Source: a virus. From it: a DNA stretch of 20,818 nt. Shown here in pieces: positions 1 through 6,731 of this stretch. The stretch is taken from the IMG/VR virus record IMGVR_UViG_3300007345_000379, positions 1 through 20,818 of that record; one strand, written 5' to 3'. Under the pieces are notes generated by a model. That model was not told the DNA's origin. It searched no databases and was given only the letters and a program-made list of their open reading frames with translations. The position numbers were made by a program, and so were the translations under genes. How positions within the stretch are numbered: position 1 is the stretch's first letter; each line of letters begins with the position of its first letter.

Positions 1-2
1 AC

Positions 3-1418
3 GCGCTGGTCGCGTCCGAGGTCAGCTTCCTTGAGGCCGAGCATTTCGGCGAAAAGCTGCACGAGACGACCTTCCGGGCGATCGTCGATCTGACCAGCCG
101 CGGCCGCCGCGCCGATCCGGTGACGCTGAAGGACTATCTGGCCGACGAGAAGGTCAGCGAGGACATGACCGTCTCGCAGTATCTCGCCCGGCTGGTTGCC
201 GCGGCAGTCCCGGCATCGCTCGCGCGGGAATACGCGCTGGCCGTGATCGACAGCCATGCGGCGAGGAAGGCCGCCCGGGCGTGCGACGACTATGCCGGCA
301 GGTTCCTCGCCCGCGATCCGTCCAAGGGCATCACGGACCTTGTGGCGGGATTGGAAGACGAGCTCGGCGCCGTGCGCGCACTGGCGCCGTCGGTGAAGGA
401 ACGAGAGAGCATCAGCGACGTGCTGGACGTCTTCCTGCACAATCTGGGTGAAGGCCGGCGGGGCGAGGGACGATCGATCCCGCTCCCGCTGCCCGAACTG
501 GCCGACGTGCTCCAGGAAGACGGGTTTCAGGCGGGCAACCTCTACGGCCTGCTTGGCGCGTCGGGTGAGGGCAAGACCTCTCTGATGCTGCAGATCCTGC
601 GGTGCGCGGCCGACGCCGGGCATCCGGCCTTCCTGCTGTCCTATGACCAGACGCCGGAGCAGGTCACGCGCCAGATGATCAGCCAGGCGACCGGCATCTC
701 GGTCTCGCAGATGACCCGCTACAACCCGCCGACGTCGAACACGCTGAGCGCCAAGGAAATGGAGATGATCGTCGCCGAGACCGAGCGGCTTCGCCGGCTG
801 CCGATGGGCGTGAAGCGGCTGACCAACCAACGGATCGGCTCCATCGCCAGCTTGGCTCGCTCATGGGTGGGGAAGGTGCGAAAGAGCCGGGCCCCCGATG
901 GAACGCCGTGGGGCGCTCCCCTGATCATCCTCGACCACAATCGGAAGGTGACGCCGGAAGACCCGCGCGCGCATGAGGGCCGCATTGCAGGCACCGTGAA
1001 CGGGGCAGGGAAGGCGATGGCCGAAGAACTCGGCGCTGCGGTGCTGTTCCTCAACCAGCGCAACGGCAAGGGCATGGGCCGCAAGGTCCCGCGGCCGATC
1101 GCGGAAGACCTTTATGGTGGGGAGACCGCAAAGGAGGACTACGACGCCATCCTCTACATCTACCGGCCCGAGCGGTGGCGCGACGAGCAGCTGAGCATAG
1201 CCCGCGACCAGGCCGACGCCGACGAGATCAATCGCCGGTTCATGCTGCGGAAGTCGTTCAACGACACGCCCCGCGATCCCGAGAACATGGCCGAGATCGG
1301 CACGCTGAAGGTCCGGTACGGACGGACGGGGATCAAGGAGTTCGTCCGGTTCACCGGCCAGTTCACCCGGTACGAATCCGAGCGCGACGGCCGCGCAGGT
1401 GCGGAGCTTCCCTTCTGA
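3..1418 (+). CDS. Replicative DNA helicase, DnaB-like (5' end outside window)
   Basis: This is probably the phage replicative helicase, an ATP-driven hexameric motor that unwinds DNA at the fork. The frame is open from base 3. The first 39 in-frame codons (...VSFLEAEHFGEKLHE...RADPVTLKDYL) match the DnaB N-terminal domain, so the GTG at 120 is not the real start and the gene begins before the window. The RecA-like domain has a Walker A loop, GASGEGKTS, at nt 555-581, a Walker B strand LIILDH near nt 921-938, and a later LFLNQRNGKG segment typical of DnaB/RecA folds. The stop overlaps the next ATG (TGATG at 1416-1420), so translation is coupled. It heads a run of rightward early genes. Family confidence is high; the N-terminal length is unknown. 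Confidence 0.88.
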   Translation, partial: ALVASEVSFLEAEHFGEKLHETTFRAIVDLTSRGRRADPVTLKDYLADEKVSEDMTVSQYLARLVAAAVPASLAREYALAVIDSHAARKAARACDDYAGRFLARDPSKGITDLVAGLEDELGAVRALAPSVKERESISDVLDVFLHNLGEGRRGEGRSIPLPLPELADVLQEDGFQAGNLYGLLGASGEGKTSLMLQILRCAADAGHPAFLLSYDQTPEQVTRQMISQATGISVSQMTRYNPPTSNTLSAKEMEMIVAETERLRRLPMGVKRLTNQRIGSIASLARSWVGKVRKSRAPDGTPWGAPLIILDHNRKVTPEDPRAHEGRIAGTVNGAGKAMAEELGAAVLFLNQRNGKGMGRKVPRPIAEDLYGGETAKEDYDAILYIYRPERWRDEQLSIARDQADADEINRRFMLRKSFNDTPRDPENMAEIGTLKVRYGRTGIKEFVRFTGQFTRYESERDGRAGAELPF

Positions 1419-1783
1419 TGCGCTACGAGCCCGGAAAATCATTTGCCTGGTTCATGCCCTACGGCCGGGGCTACCTCGCTGTCTTCGCCTATCCCGGCAA
1501 CAAGCGGACCCGCTACCTGCGGCATCCCGACGGCAAGCCCGTCCAGTTCCCGGACTACCTGCAGGCGATCGAGGCGGCCCAGCTTCAGGTCCGCAAGCGG
1601 TGCGAGCCGGACATCGTCGCGAGCCCGGCTGAGGATCCGATGGCGGCGCGGCTGGCGGCCGAGGTTGCCGACTTCAAGGATCGGCGGGCCGAGAATGATC
1701 GCAAGCTGCGGTCGGAGACCTTCACCATGCGCCGGGCGGGAAAGCGCGCCGTGGTCGTGGAGACAAAGCGGAGGGCAGGATGA
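1418..1783 (+). CDS. Hypothetical phage protein, 121 aa
   Basis: I do not recognise this protein. The ATG at 1418 overlaps the helicase stop, which fixes the start better than the longer upstream open frame, since that part only shadows the helicase gene. The N-terminal half is aromatic-rich (FAWFMPYGRGYLAVFAYP), with beta-strand-like alternation and basic residues. The C-terminal half (about residues 65-121) is charged and probably helical (DFKDRRAENDRKLR), ending in a very basic tail. The stop overlaps the next start (ATGA at 1780-1783), so it belongs to one translationally coupled operon with the helicase and the PP-loop gene. A small replication or nucleic-acid-binding accessory is possible, but only position suggests it. 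Confidence 0.7.
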   Translation: MRYEPGKSFAWFMPYGRGYLAVFAYPGNKRTRYLRHPDGKPVQFPDYLQAIEAAQLQVRKRCEPDIVASPAEDPMAARLAAEVADFKDRRAENDRKLRSETFTMRRAGKRAVVVETKRRAG

Positions 1784-2619
1784 TCAATCCCTATCGGATT
1801 GAAGGACCGGCGCTGATCTCGTTCTCTGGCGGGCGGACCTCGGCATTCATGCTCTGGCAGCTTATCCAAGCGCACGGCGGCACGCTGCCCGACGACGTGG
1901 TTGTGGCATTCGCCAACACCGGCAAGGAGCGCGAGGAAACGCTGCGCTTCGTCCACGAATGCGGGTCGCGTTGGGGCGTCGATATTCACTGGCTGGAATG
2001 GCGCGATAGCCCTGACGGCTTTGAGCGCGTCGGGTTCAACAGTGCCAGCCGGAACGGCGAGCCTTTTGCTCAGATCATCGCGAAGAAGCAGCGGCTTCCG
2101 AACTGGAAAGAGCGTTGGTGCACCGAGTTCCTGAAGGTCCGGCCGCTGTTCGCCCTTGCCGCATTGCAGGGATGGGAAGCCGGCTCCTACGCCGAGGTCA
2201 TCGGCCTTCGATATGACGAAGGACATCGCGTCCTCAAGGGGCTCGGCAAGGCCGATGAGAAGGGCCGGATGGTCCGCTACCCGCTCGCGAAGGCGAAGGT
2301 CGTCAAGGCTGACGTGATGTCCTTCTGGGCTGCGCAGGACTTCGACCTCGGCCTCGAACCTTGGGAGGGGAATTGCGATCTGTGCTTCCTCAAGGGCCGG
2401 GCGATCAAGAAGCAGATCATCCGTAATGATCCAGCAGTCGCCGCCTGGTGGGATGAGCAAGAGACCGTCGAGCGCGGCAACGGTCGCGGCTGGTTCGACA
2501 AGCGGGATCGCGTCGCCGGGCTGGTTGCCGAGGTTGCCGCATCCCCGACGCTCTTCGAGGACTTTGACCCCGAGGAATACGATGTCGAGTGCGGCCTCAC
2601 CTGCGCGGAGGCCTCATGA
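1780..2619 (+). CDS. PAPS-reductase-like PP-loop ATPase family protein
   Basis: This is a 279-aa member of the adenine-nucleotide alpha-hydrolase-like superfamily, usually annotated as phosphoadenosine phosphosulfate reductase family in phages. The PP-loop SGGRTS is at residues 16-21, after the beta strand ALISF. Next come FANTGKEREETLRF (about 46-59), RWCTEF with Cys114, the GLRYDEGHR segment near residue 147, and a CDLC pair at Cys199 and Cys202. Cys114, Cys199 and Cys202 could bind a metal or an Fe-S cluster; that is inference. Real sulfate assimilation is unlikely for a lone phage gene. Related enzymes activate substrates by adenylation in tRNA thiolation or DNA modification, so a nucleic-acid or cofactor modification role is plausible but unproven. 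It overlaps both neighbours by 4 nt. Confidence 0.85.
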   Translation: MINPYRIEGPALISFSGGRTSAFMLWQLIQAHGGTLPDDVVVAFANTGKEREETLRFVHECGSRWGVDIHWLEWRDSPDGFERVGFNSASRNGEPFAQIIAKKQRLPNWKERWCTEFLKVRPLFALAALQGWEAGSYAEVIGLRYDEGHRVLKGLGKADEKGRMVRYPLAKAKVVKADVMSFWAAQDFDLGLEPWEGNCDLCFLKGRAIKKQIIRNDPAVAAWWDEQETVERGNGRGWFDKRDRVAGLVAEVAASPTLFEDFDPEEYDVECGLTCAEAS

Positions 2620-3065
2620 CCTCACGTCCCAAGGGCAAGCTCGACGCGCTCCTCGACGGTCTGGGCATCCGGCTCATCCCGGTCAAGCGACGGCGGTCGG
2701 AAGCCGATGCCGAGAGCCATGCCCGCGGCATGTGCCATTCCATCCGCAATGCCTATGGCGACGGGCACCTGATCATGGTCCTGCGGCTCATCCGGCAGTC
2801 GGGCAGGAACAAGACCGCGCTCTGGTCGGAAACCATCGGGGCTCTGTCGGACGTGCTCATACAGCGCCCCGAATGGCAGGAGAGGGCGTCAGACCTGTTC
2901 GACGCGCTCGACACCATCGACCTCAACAAGATGCGGCGTGAGGCCGTCCTGCGCCGCCCCTGGCCGGTGCGGGCCACGTTGCGGTCCTACCTGTTCCTCG
3001 CGCTGCAATCCCGGCTCGAGGCCGAGGCATACGATCGAGACCTATTCGGGGAGCATCCGGCATGA
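2616..3065 (+). CDS. Hypothetical phage protein, 149 aa
   Basis: I do not recognise this protein. I choose the ATG at 2616, which overlaps the previous stop (ATGA), over the GTG at 2589, which lies inside the preceding gene. The product is basic at the N-terminus (PVKRRRSEAD, about residues 25-34) and then looks mostly helical, with alternating hydrophobics (HLIMVLRLIRQSG; WSETIGALSDVLIQRPEW). It ends in an acidic tail and has no signal peptide or membrane segment. The overlap at 3062-3065 couples it to the next gene. Its place in the helicase operon suggests an early, DNA-related or regulatory role, with nothing more specific visible. Confidence 0.7.
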   Translation: MTSRPKGKLDALLDGLGIRLIPVKRRRSEADAESHARGMCHSIRNAYGDGHLIMVLRLIRQSGRNKTALWSETIGALSDVLIQRPEWQERASDLFDALDTIDLNKMRREAVLRRPWPVRATLRSYLFLALQSRLEAEAYDRDLFGEHPA

Positions 3066-3277
3066 AGCGAACCAACGATCCCCTCAACGACGAGGCCAAT
3101 CACGTGGCGGACGTGATCGAGCATGCCTGCGGTCCGTACAAGATCGCAGCGGTTTACCTCGGCTTGGCGAAGGTGATCGCACGATCATCGAAGAAGGCCG
3201 AGCGGCCAGACGCGAACGAGCTTGCGGACCTCATCAAATGGTTTGCGCAGTCAGAATTCGAGGATAGCGCCGCATGA
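3062..3277 (+). CDS. Hypothetical small phage protein, 71 aa
   Basis: This short acidic-to-neutral protein looks mainly helical (NHVADVIEHACG; AAVYLGLAKVIARSS; ANELADLIKWFAQSEFED) and has one cysteine. I recognise no family. Its start overlaps the upstream stop and its stop overlaps the downstream ATG, both as 4-nt ATGA overlaps. That is the best evidence that it is a genuine translated gene in this operon. Confidence 0.6.
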   Translation: MKRTNDPLNDEANHVADVIEHACGPYKIAAVYLGLAKVIARSSKKAERPDANELADLIKWFAQSEFEDSAA

Positions 3278-3936
3278 GAGACATCAGCGAAGACGCGGCC
3301 GTGCTTGCCGACATGATCCCGGTGATCAAAGGGCGCTTCGTGGAGGCAATCGACACCGATCTCCATGTGACTTCCCGGCTGACCCACCCGCCGGCTGTCG
3401 TCTCCTGCTGGCCGGCTACACGGTCTGGGCCCGGCGATGATGATCCGTCTCCGCCGTTCCGTCCAAGTGCGGCCGCGATCTCCCGGTCCCACGAGGTGAT
3501 GCACGAATGGCTGATCGACTTCGTCCCCGATCTGGATCATCGTAGGCTCATCCTGGCATGGTCCGCGAGCATGGCCCGGCCGAAGAGATACGGCTCGTTC
3601 GCCCGCTGGTGCAAGAAATCCGGCCGCGCGCGTAGTACGGCAAACCATCGGCTGCTGTCTGCATTCTCTATCGTTGCGGCGTTAATCCGAAAAAACGGAA
3701 AATCGTTGCAAGCCCCTGATTGGTCTAGGGTTGGACAGCTTGCCCGGAATTCGGGTATCGATTTGGGTAAGGTCAGGGAGCGTGCGTCGGAAGCGTCATT
3801 CGAAAGCCGAGACGGCATCGGATCATGGCGAGCGGCAGACGCGGTCCCGGCCAACGATCCCGACAATCAGGATTTCACCTGGGCCGAGCAGCAGGCCGAA
3901 CGCCGTCGGCGGATGGCCGAGCGCAAGGCCGGGTGA
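3274..3936 (+). CDS. DUF6362-like helix-turn-helix protein
   Basis: This 220-aa protein has a low-complexity, Pro/Ser-rich first third, then a helical block at about residues 72-145 (SRSHEVMHEWLIDFVPDLDHRRLILAW...GSFARWCKKSGRARSTANHRLLSAFSIVAALIRKNG). The block follows the pattern I associate with DUF6362 proteins of alphaproteobacterial phages: a helix, an 'E/D-RRLI-WA' helix, then an HTH of the form SR-TA-RR-AL-IA. Such proteins resemble sigma-like or DNA-binding HTH domains, so a transcriptional role is possible. The last 30 residues are charged. Bases 3655-3780 are clearly richer in A/T than their surroundings. The start overlaps the previous gene by 4 nt. The family name is my recollection of a pattern, not a search result. 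Confidence 0.6.
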   Translation: MRDISEDAAVLADMIPVIKGRFVEAIDTDLHVTSRLTHPPAVVSCWPATRSGPGDDDPSPPFRPSAAAISRSHEVMHEWLIDFVPDLDHRRLILAWSASMARPKRYGSFARWCKKSGRARSTANHRLLSAFSIVAALIRKNGKSLQAPDWSRVGQLARNSGIDLGKVRERASEASFESRDGIGSWRAADAVPANDPDNQDFTWAEQQAERRRRMAERKAG

Positions 3937-3943
3937 TCGCGCC

Positions 3944-4180
3944 ATGGCGAAGCTCACGAAAGCCCAGCGCCGCGTTCTCGCTCACATGGCGCAGACTGGC
4001 GAGGCTTTGAGGCAAGGCTGGGAGTTTCGAGGCTGCGACGGGCTCCATGTGTGCCAGACGCCGCTGATGGCTAGGCTTGAAGGCAGCGGTTTCGTCAACG
4101 TCGAACAGGTCGGCGGCAGCACATTCGCAACGATCACCGATGCAGGGCGTCAAGCCCTTTCATATCCCTGCCCCGGTTAG
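3944..4180 (+). CDS. Small winged-helix-like protein, 78 aa
   Basis: The product starts at the ATG at 3944, 8 nt after the previous stop; the frame continues upstream only as a shadow. The arrangement is helix (KAQRRVLAHMAQ), helix (TPLMARLEGSGFV), a short strand pair (VEQVGGSTFATI), then ITDAGRQAL. This matches the core of small winged-helix DNA-binding proteins, whose 'L..G.......lT..G...L' tail is characteristic of MarR/PadR-like folds. At 78 aa it would be only the wing domain. It closes the rightward early operon and may regulate it. I cannot name a subfamily. Confidence 0.6.
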   Translation: MAKLTKAQRRVLAHMAQTGEALRQGWEFRGCDGLHVCQTPLMARLEGSGFVNVEQVGGSTFATITDAGRQALSYPCPG

Positions 4181-4200
4181 GGCCTGCGTTCCACGCGGGT

Positions 4201-4347
4201 GTGTTTGACCCGGGGCGGGGAGGCCATCACTTCCAGCGCAAGAGGCAGGCCATGCACCGCTACCGCATCCGCCGCCGGATCGTGAACGCGATCGGATGGA
4301 TCATCGCCAAGCTGCTGGTGCGGGCTGTGAAGCGGCAGGGGCTCTAG
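4201..4347 (+). CDS. Possible tiny basic amphipathic protein (48 aa from GTG, 31 aa from ATG 4252)
   Basis: A short open frame starts at GTG 4201 or, more plausibly, at ATG 4252, and ends at TAG 4345-4347. From 4252 it encodes RYRIRRRIVNAIGW followed by IIAKLLVRAVKRQGL, a very basic, amphipathic helix-like peptide. A purine-rich AAGAGGCAGG lies just before the ATG. Its last bases overlap the 3' end of the leftward 64-aa gene. The evidence is weak: no family match, short length, and chance ORFs are common in GC-rich DNA. Confidence 0.25.
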   Translation: MFDPGRGGHHFQRKRQAMHRYRIRRRIVNAIGWIIAKLLVRAVKRQGL

Positions 4348-4538
4348 TCGCCGGACGCGGACGACAGCCGGCGCCATTCCGAGTAGGTCAGAAGATTGTC
4401 GGGGGCGTTGTCGCGCTCGTCCTCAATGAGATCAAGCGGGTGCGCGTCTATAAACAGGGCGCCGAGAACGCTGTAGCGGCCGCGAAACTGCAGGTCATTG
4501 GAGCCGACGGCGCGATGAACGACAATGGGAAGGGTCAT
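4344..4538 (-). CDS. Hypothetical small protein, 64 aa, leftward
   Basis: The start at 4538 has a good Shine-Dalgarno on the minus strand (AACGGAGATCACC just before ATG), which is the main reason to accept this gene. The product begins TLPIVVHRAVGSNDLQFRGRY and contains a patterned middle (GALFIDAHPLDLIEDERDN) and an acidic to neutral C-terminus. No family is recognised. It lies 103 nt downstream of the leftward XRE-type gene on the same strand, so the two may form a small leftward operon opposed to the early and late genes. Confidence 0.5.
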   Translation of the reverse strand: MTLPIVVHRAVGSNDLQFRGRYSVLGALFIDAHPLDLIEDERDNAPDNLLTYSEWRRLSSASGD

Positions 4539-4641
4539 GGTGATCTCCGTTTGGATGATCCCGCCTCAATCCGTTTCGCCGTTTCACCATTCCCGAGCGG
4601 GTGCATGAACGGTGCCCGATTCCCTCGGCGTGCGTCAATCG

Positions 4642-4824
4642 CTAGACCGGCAGCGACCGCACGGCCAGCGCCAGTTCCAGATAGGCGCGCACAGGGCCGG
4701 GAACGGCAGCCGCACCGCTTGCCCACGTCGAGACGGTATTGGGCCTGACGCCCATGCGCTCGGAGAACTTGCTCTGGGACAGTCCTAGTGCCTTCAAGGC
4801 AGCTCGAAACTCGATTTTTGTCAT
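4642..4824 (-). CDS. XRE/Cro-type helix-turn-helix regulator, 60 aa
   Basis: This short DNA-binding protein is of the lambda Cro/XRE class. Helices 2 and 3 of the HTH are readable: FRAALKALGLSQSKFSERMGV (about residues 6-26), then RPNTVSTWASGAAAVPGPVRAYLELAL, the usual 'LGLSQ..fA..lGv....vS.Wa.G..pvP' pattern. At 60 aa it is a stand-alone HTH with almost no C-terminal domain, as in Cro-like repressors or antitoxin-like regulators. It starts at 4824 and faces away from the microprotein and terminase genes that begin at 4888. A role in controlling the late genes or its own leftward transcript is likely, but I found no convincing operator. Confidence 0.8.
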   Translation of the reverse strand: MTKIEFRAALKALGLSQSKFSERMGVRPNTVSTWASGAAAVPGPVRAYLELALAVRSLPV

Positions 4825-4887
4825 GGCATCGTATCGGTTCGTCAGAAGATCGGGCGGCCAGTATAACGGTTTGTGGGAATAAGCGCC

Positions 4888-5049
4888 ATGCCGGGCTGCA
4901 AATCATGCCAGCAGAGAAGGCGCCTCCTCGCCGCCGGCTATGCCAAGGGCGGCATCAAGGGTGCGGTGAAGGCGGTTCCGTCGATAGGCAGGCACTTAGT
5001 CGCACACCCGCCGAAGCTGAAAGGGAAGGACGATGGCGCTAACCGATAA
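4888..5049 (+). CDS. CxxC-containing basic microprotein, 53 aa
   Basis: The ATG at 4888 opens a frame encoding PGCKSCQQRRRLLAAGYAKG and then a basic, Gly/Lys-rich remainder, ending at TAA 5047-5049. The N-terminal C-x-x-C followed by three arginines resembles the small 'C-x-x-C-x-x-R-R' proteins often seen beside terminase and structural genes of proteobacterial phages. They could bind zinc or nucleic acid, but their function is not established. The last 17 nt overlap the start of the small terminase gene, which suggests coupling. A moderate ribosome site (TGGGAATAAG) precedes the start. Confidence 0.5.
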   Translation: MPGCKSCQQRRRLLAAGYAKGGIKGAVKAVPSIGRHLVAHPPKLKGKDDGANR

Positions 5050-5473
5050 GCAGCGCCGGTTCGTCGACGAATACCTGATAGACCTGAACGCCACCCAGGC
5101 AGCGATCCGCGCCGGGTACAGTGCAAAAGCAGCCCAAGGACAGGGCTCCCGGTTGCTATCAAATGCTATGGTCGCCCGAGCGGTGGCCGAAGGCGCGCAT
5201 AAACGGGCCGCCAAGGCCGAGGTGACGGCACAGGACGTGCTCATCGGCTTGCACAGGGAAGCCACCCGCGAAGGCGACGGCGCCTCTCACGCGGCTCGTG
5301 TGAGCGCCTGGGGGCTTCTCGGAAAATACCACAAGCTGTTCACCGATCGGATCGAGGCGGAAGTCTCTCTCGACGTCACGGTAATCGATGCCCGCAGCAA
5401 GCTCCGTTCTCTCCTCGCTCGCCAGCCTGCCACCCGCGGAACTGGAAGCGGTACTGGCGGGGCTGACGGATAA
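5033..5473 (+). CDS. Terminase small subunit (Terminase_2 family)
   Basis: This is the DNA-recognition subunit of the packaging motor, which binds the pac or cos site and loads the large subunit. The N-terminal segment (LTDKQRRFVDEYLIDLNATQAAIRAGYS, about residues 3-30) is the hallmark of the Terminase_2 family and forms the HTH. It is followed by GSRLLSNAMVARAV, matching the family 'LL.NP.V...I'. Residues 60-110 are helical and likely oligomerise. The 146-aa length fits the family. GGGAAGG lies just before the ATG at 5033. The last 86 nt overlap the start of the large subunit in another frame, so the C-terminal GTGSGTGGADG tail is probably unstructured. Confidence 0.9.
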   Translation: MALTDKQRRFVDEYLIDLNATQAAIRAGYSAKAAQGQGSRLLSNAMVARAVAEGAHKRAAKAEVTAQDVLIGLHREATREGDGASHAARVSAWGLLGKYHKLFTDRIEAEVSLDVTVIDARSKLRSLLARQPATRGTGSGTGGADG

Positions 5474-6728
5474 GGATTGCCAGGCGCTTCTCCATGATTG
5501 GCGCGTCTTCGCCCGGCCGAACCAGACCGAACCGGAAGGGGACTGGCAGAACTGGATGATCCTCGCGGGGCGCGGCTTCGGAAAGACCCGCACTGGCGCA
5601 GAGTGGGTGCGCGAACAGGTCAAGGCCGGCGTGAAGCGGGTCGGTCTCATCGCGCCGACGGCATCGGACGCTCGCGACGTCATGGTGGAAGGCGAGAGTG
5701 GCCTTCTGGCCGTGTGCTGGGCCGGTGATCGGACGGACGACGGCGAACCTCTTGGCCGCCCGGCCTATGAGCCTTCCAAGCGACGGCTGACCTGGCAGAA
5801 CGGCGCGGTGGCGACGATGTTCTCGGCCGAGGAGCCGGAGCGCCTTCGCGGGCCGCAGCACGAGCGGATCTGGGCCGACGAATTGGCCGCGTGGAAGTAT
5901 CTGCGCGAGACCTGGGACATGGCGATGTTCGGGCTTCGGCTCGGGGACCGACCGCGGACCTGCATCACGACGACGCCGAAACCGCTTCCTGTCGTGCGAG
6001 AGATCGCCAAGGACGAGCGCACGGTGGTGACGCGGGGTTCGACGTTCGACAACGCCGGCAACCTCGCCCCGAGCTTCCTGCGAGCCATTGAGGACAAATA
6101 CGCCGGCACCCGTCTTGGCCGGCAGGAATTGAACGCCGAGCTGCTGGACGATGTGCCGGGGGCCCTGTGGACCCGCGACATGATCGACGAGGCGCGCAAG
6201 GGCGTTCGCCTGCCGGACATGAGCCGGATCGTGGTCTCGATCGATCCCAGCGGCACCAGAGGCGACGAGGACGAAGGCGACAGCATCGGCATCATCGTTG
6301 CGGGCAAGGGCGTGGACGGGATCGGCTACATCATGGCCGACCGGACCTGCAAGCTTTCACCGGACGGCTGGGGCCGGCGCTCTGTCGCCGCCTATCACGA
6401 GTTCAAGGCCGATCGGATCATCGCCGAGCGCAACTTCGGCGGCGCCATGGTCGAGCACGTCATTCGCACGATCGACCGGAGCGTCAGCTACAGCGAGGTC
6501 GTCGCCAGCCGGGGCAAGATCGTCCGGGCCGAGCCGGTTGCCGCTCTCTACGAACAAGGCAAGGTGAGGCACGTCGCAGGTATGGAGCGTCTGGAAGACC
6601 AGATGTGCTCGATGACCAGCGACGGCTACCTCGGCGAAGGCTCTCCCGATCGCGTCGATGCGCTGGTGTGGGCGCTCACGGAATTGATGGTCACCGGATC
6701 GAACTACGACATCAGGGCTTGGGGGTAG
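5388..6728 (+). CDS. Terminase large subunit (packaging ATPase-nuclease)
   Basis: This is the motor that translocates DNA into the prohead and cuts it. In the N-terminal ATPase domain, Walker A is GRGFGKT at residues 61-67 and Walker B is RIWADE at about 160-165, followed by a coupling segment TCITTTPKPLP. The C-terminal RNase H-like nuclease begins at VSIDPSGTRGDEDEGDS, with the first catalytic-type Asp near residue 285. Other acidic residues expected of the site are AERNFGG near 347 and DRVDALVWAL near the end. The 446-aa length is normal. I keep the early ATG because the overlapped 28 codons encode conserved-looking sequence (LPPAELEAVLAGLTDKD...LLHDWRVFARPNQ) that precedes Walker A in relatives. 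Confidence 0.95.
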   Translation: MPAASSVLSSLASLPPAELEAVLAGLTDKDCQALLHDWRVFARPNQTEPEGDWQNWMILAGRGFGKTRTGAEWVREQVKAGVKRVGLIAPTASDARDVMVEGESGLLAVCWAGDRTDDGEPLGRPAYEPSKRRLTWQNGAVATMFSAEEPERLRGPQHERIWADELAAWKYLRETWDMAMFGLRLGDRPRTCITTTPKPLPVVREIAKDERTVVTRGSTFDNAGNLAPSFLRAIEDKYAGTRLGRQELNAELLDDVPGALWTRDMIDEARKGVRLPDMSRIVVSIDPSGTRGDEDEGDSIGIIVAGKGVDGIGYIMADRTCKLSPDGWGRRSVAAYHEFKADRIIAERNFGGAMVEHVIRTIDRSVSYSEVVASRGKIVRAEPVAALYEQGKVRHVAGMERLEDQMCSMTSDGYLGEGSPDRVDALVWALTELMVTGSNYDIRAWG

Positions 6729-6731
6729 TTC

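Noticed and set aside
4858-4869. CCAGTATAACGG quasi-palindrome between the XRE gene and the microprotein, and -10-like TATAAC/TATACT on the two strands
   Set aside because: Only the TATA core and outer bases are symmetric, and no acceptable -35 lies at the right spacing on either strand, so I do not call a promoter or operator.
4535-4906. 123-aa minus-strand frame over the XRE gene
   Set aside because: It overlaps the recognised HTH gene in a different frame and has a Cys/Arg-rich shadow composition.
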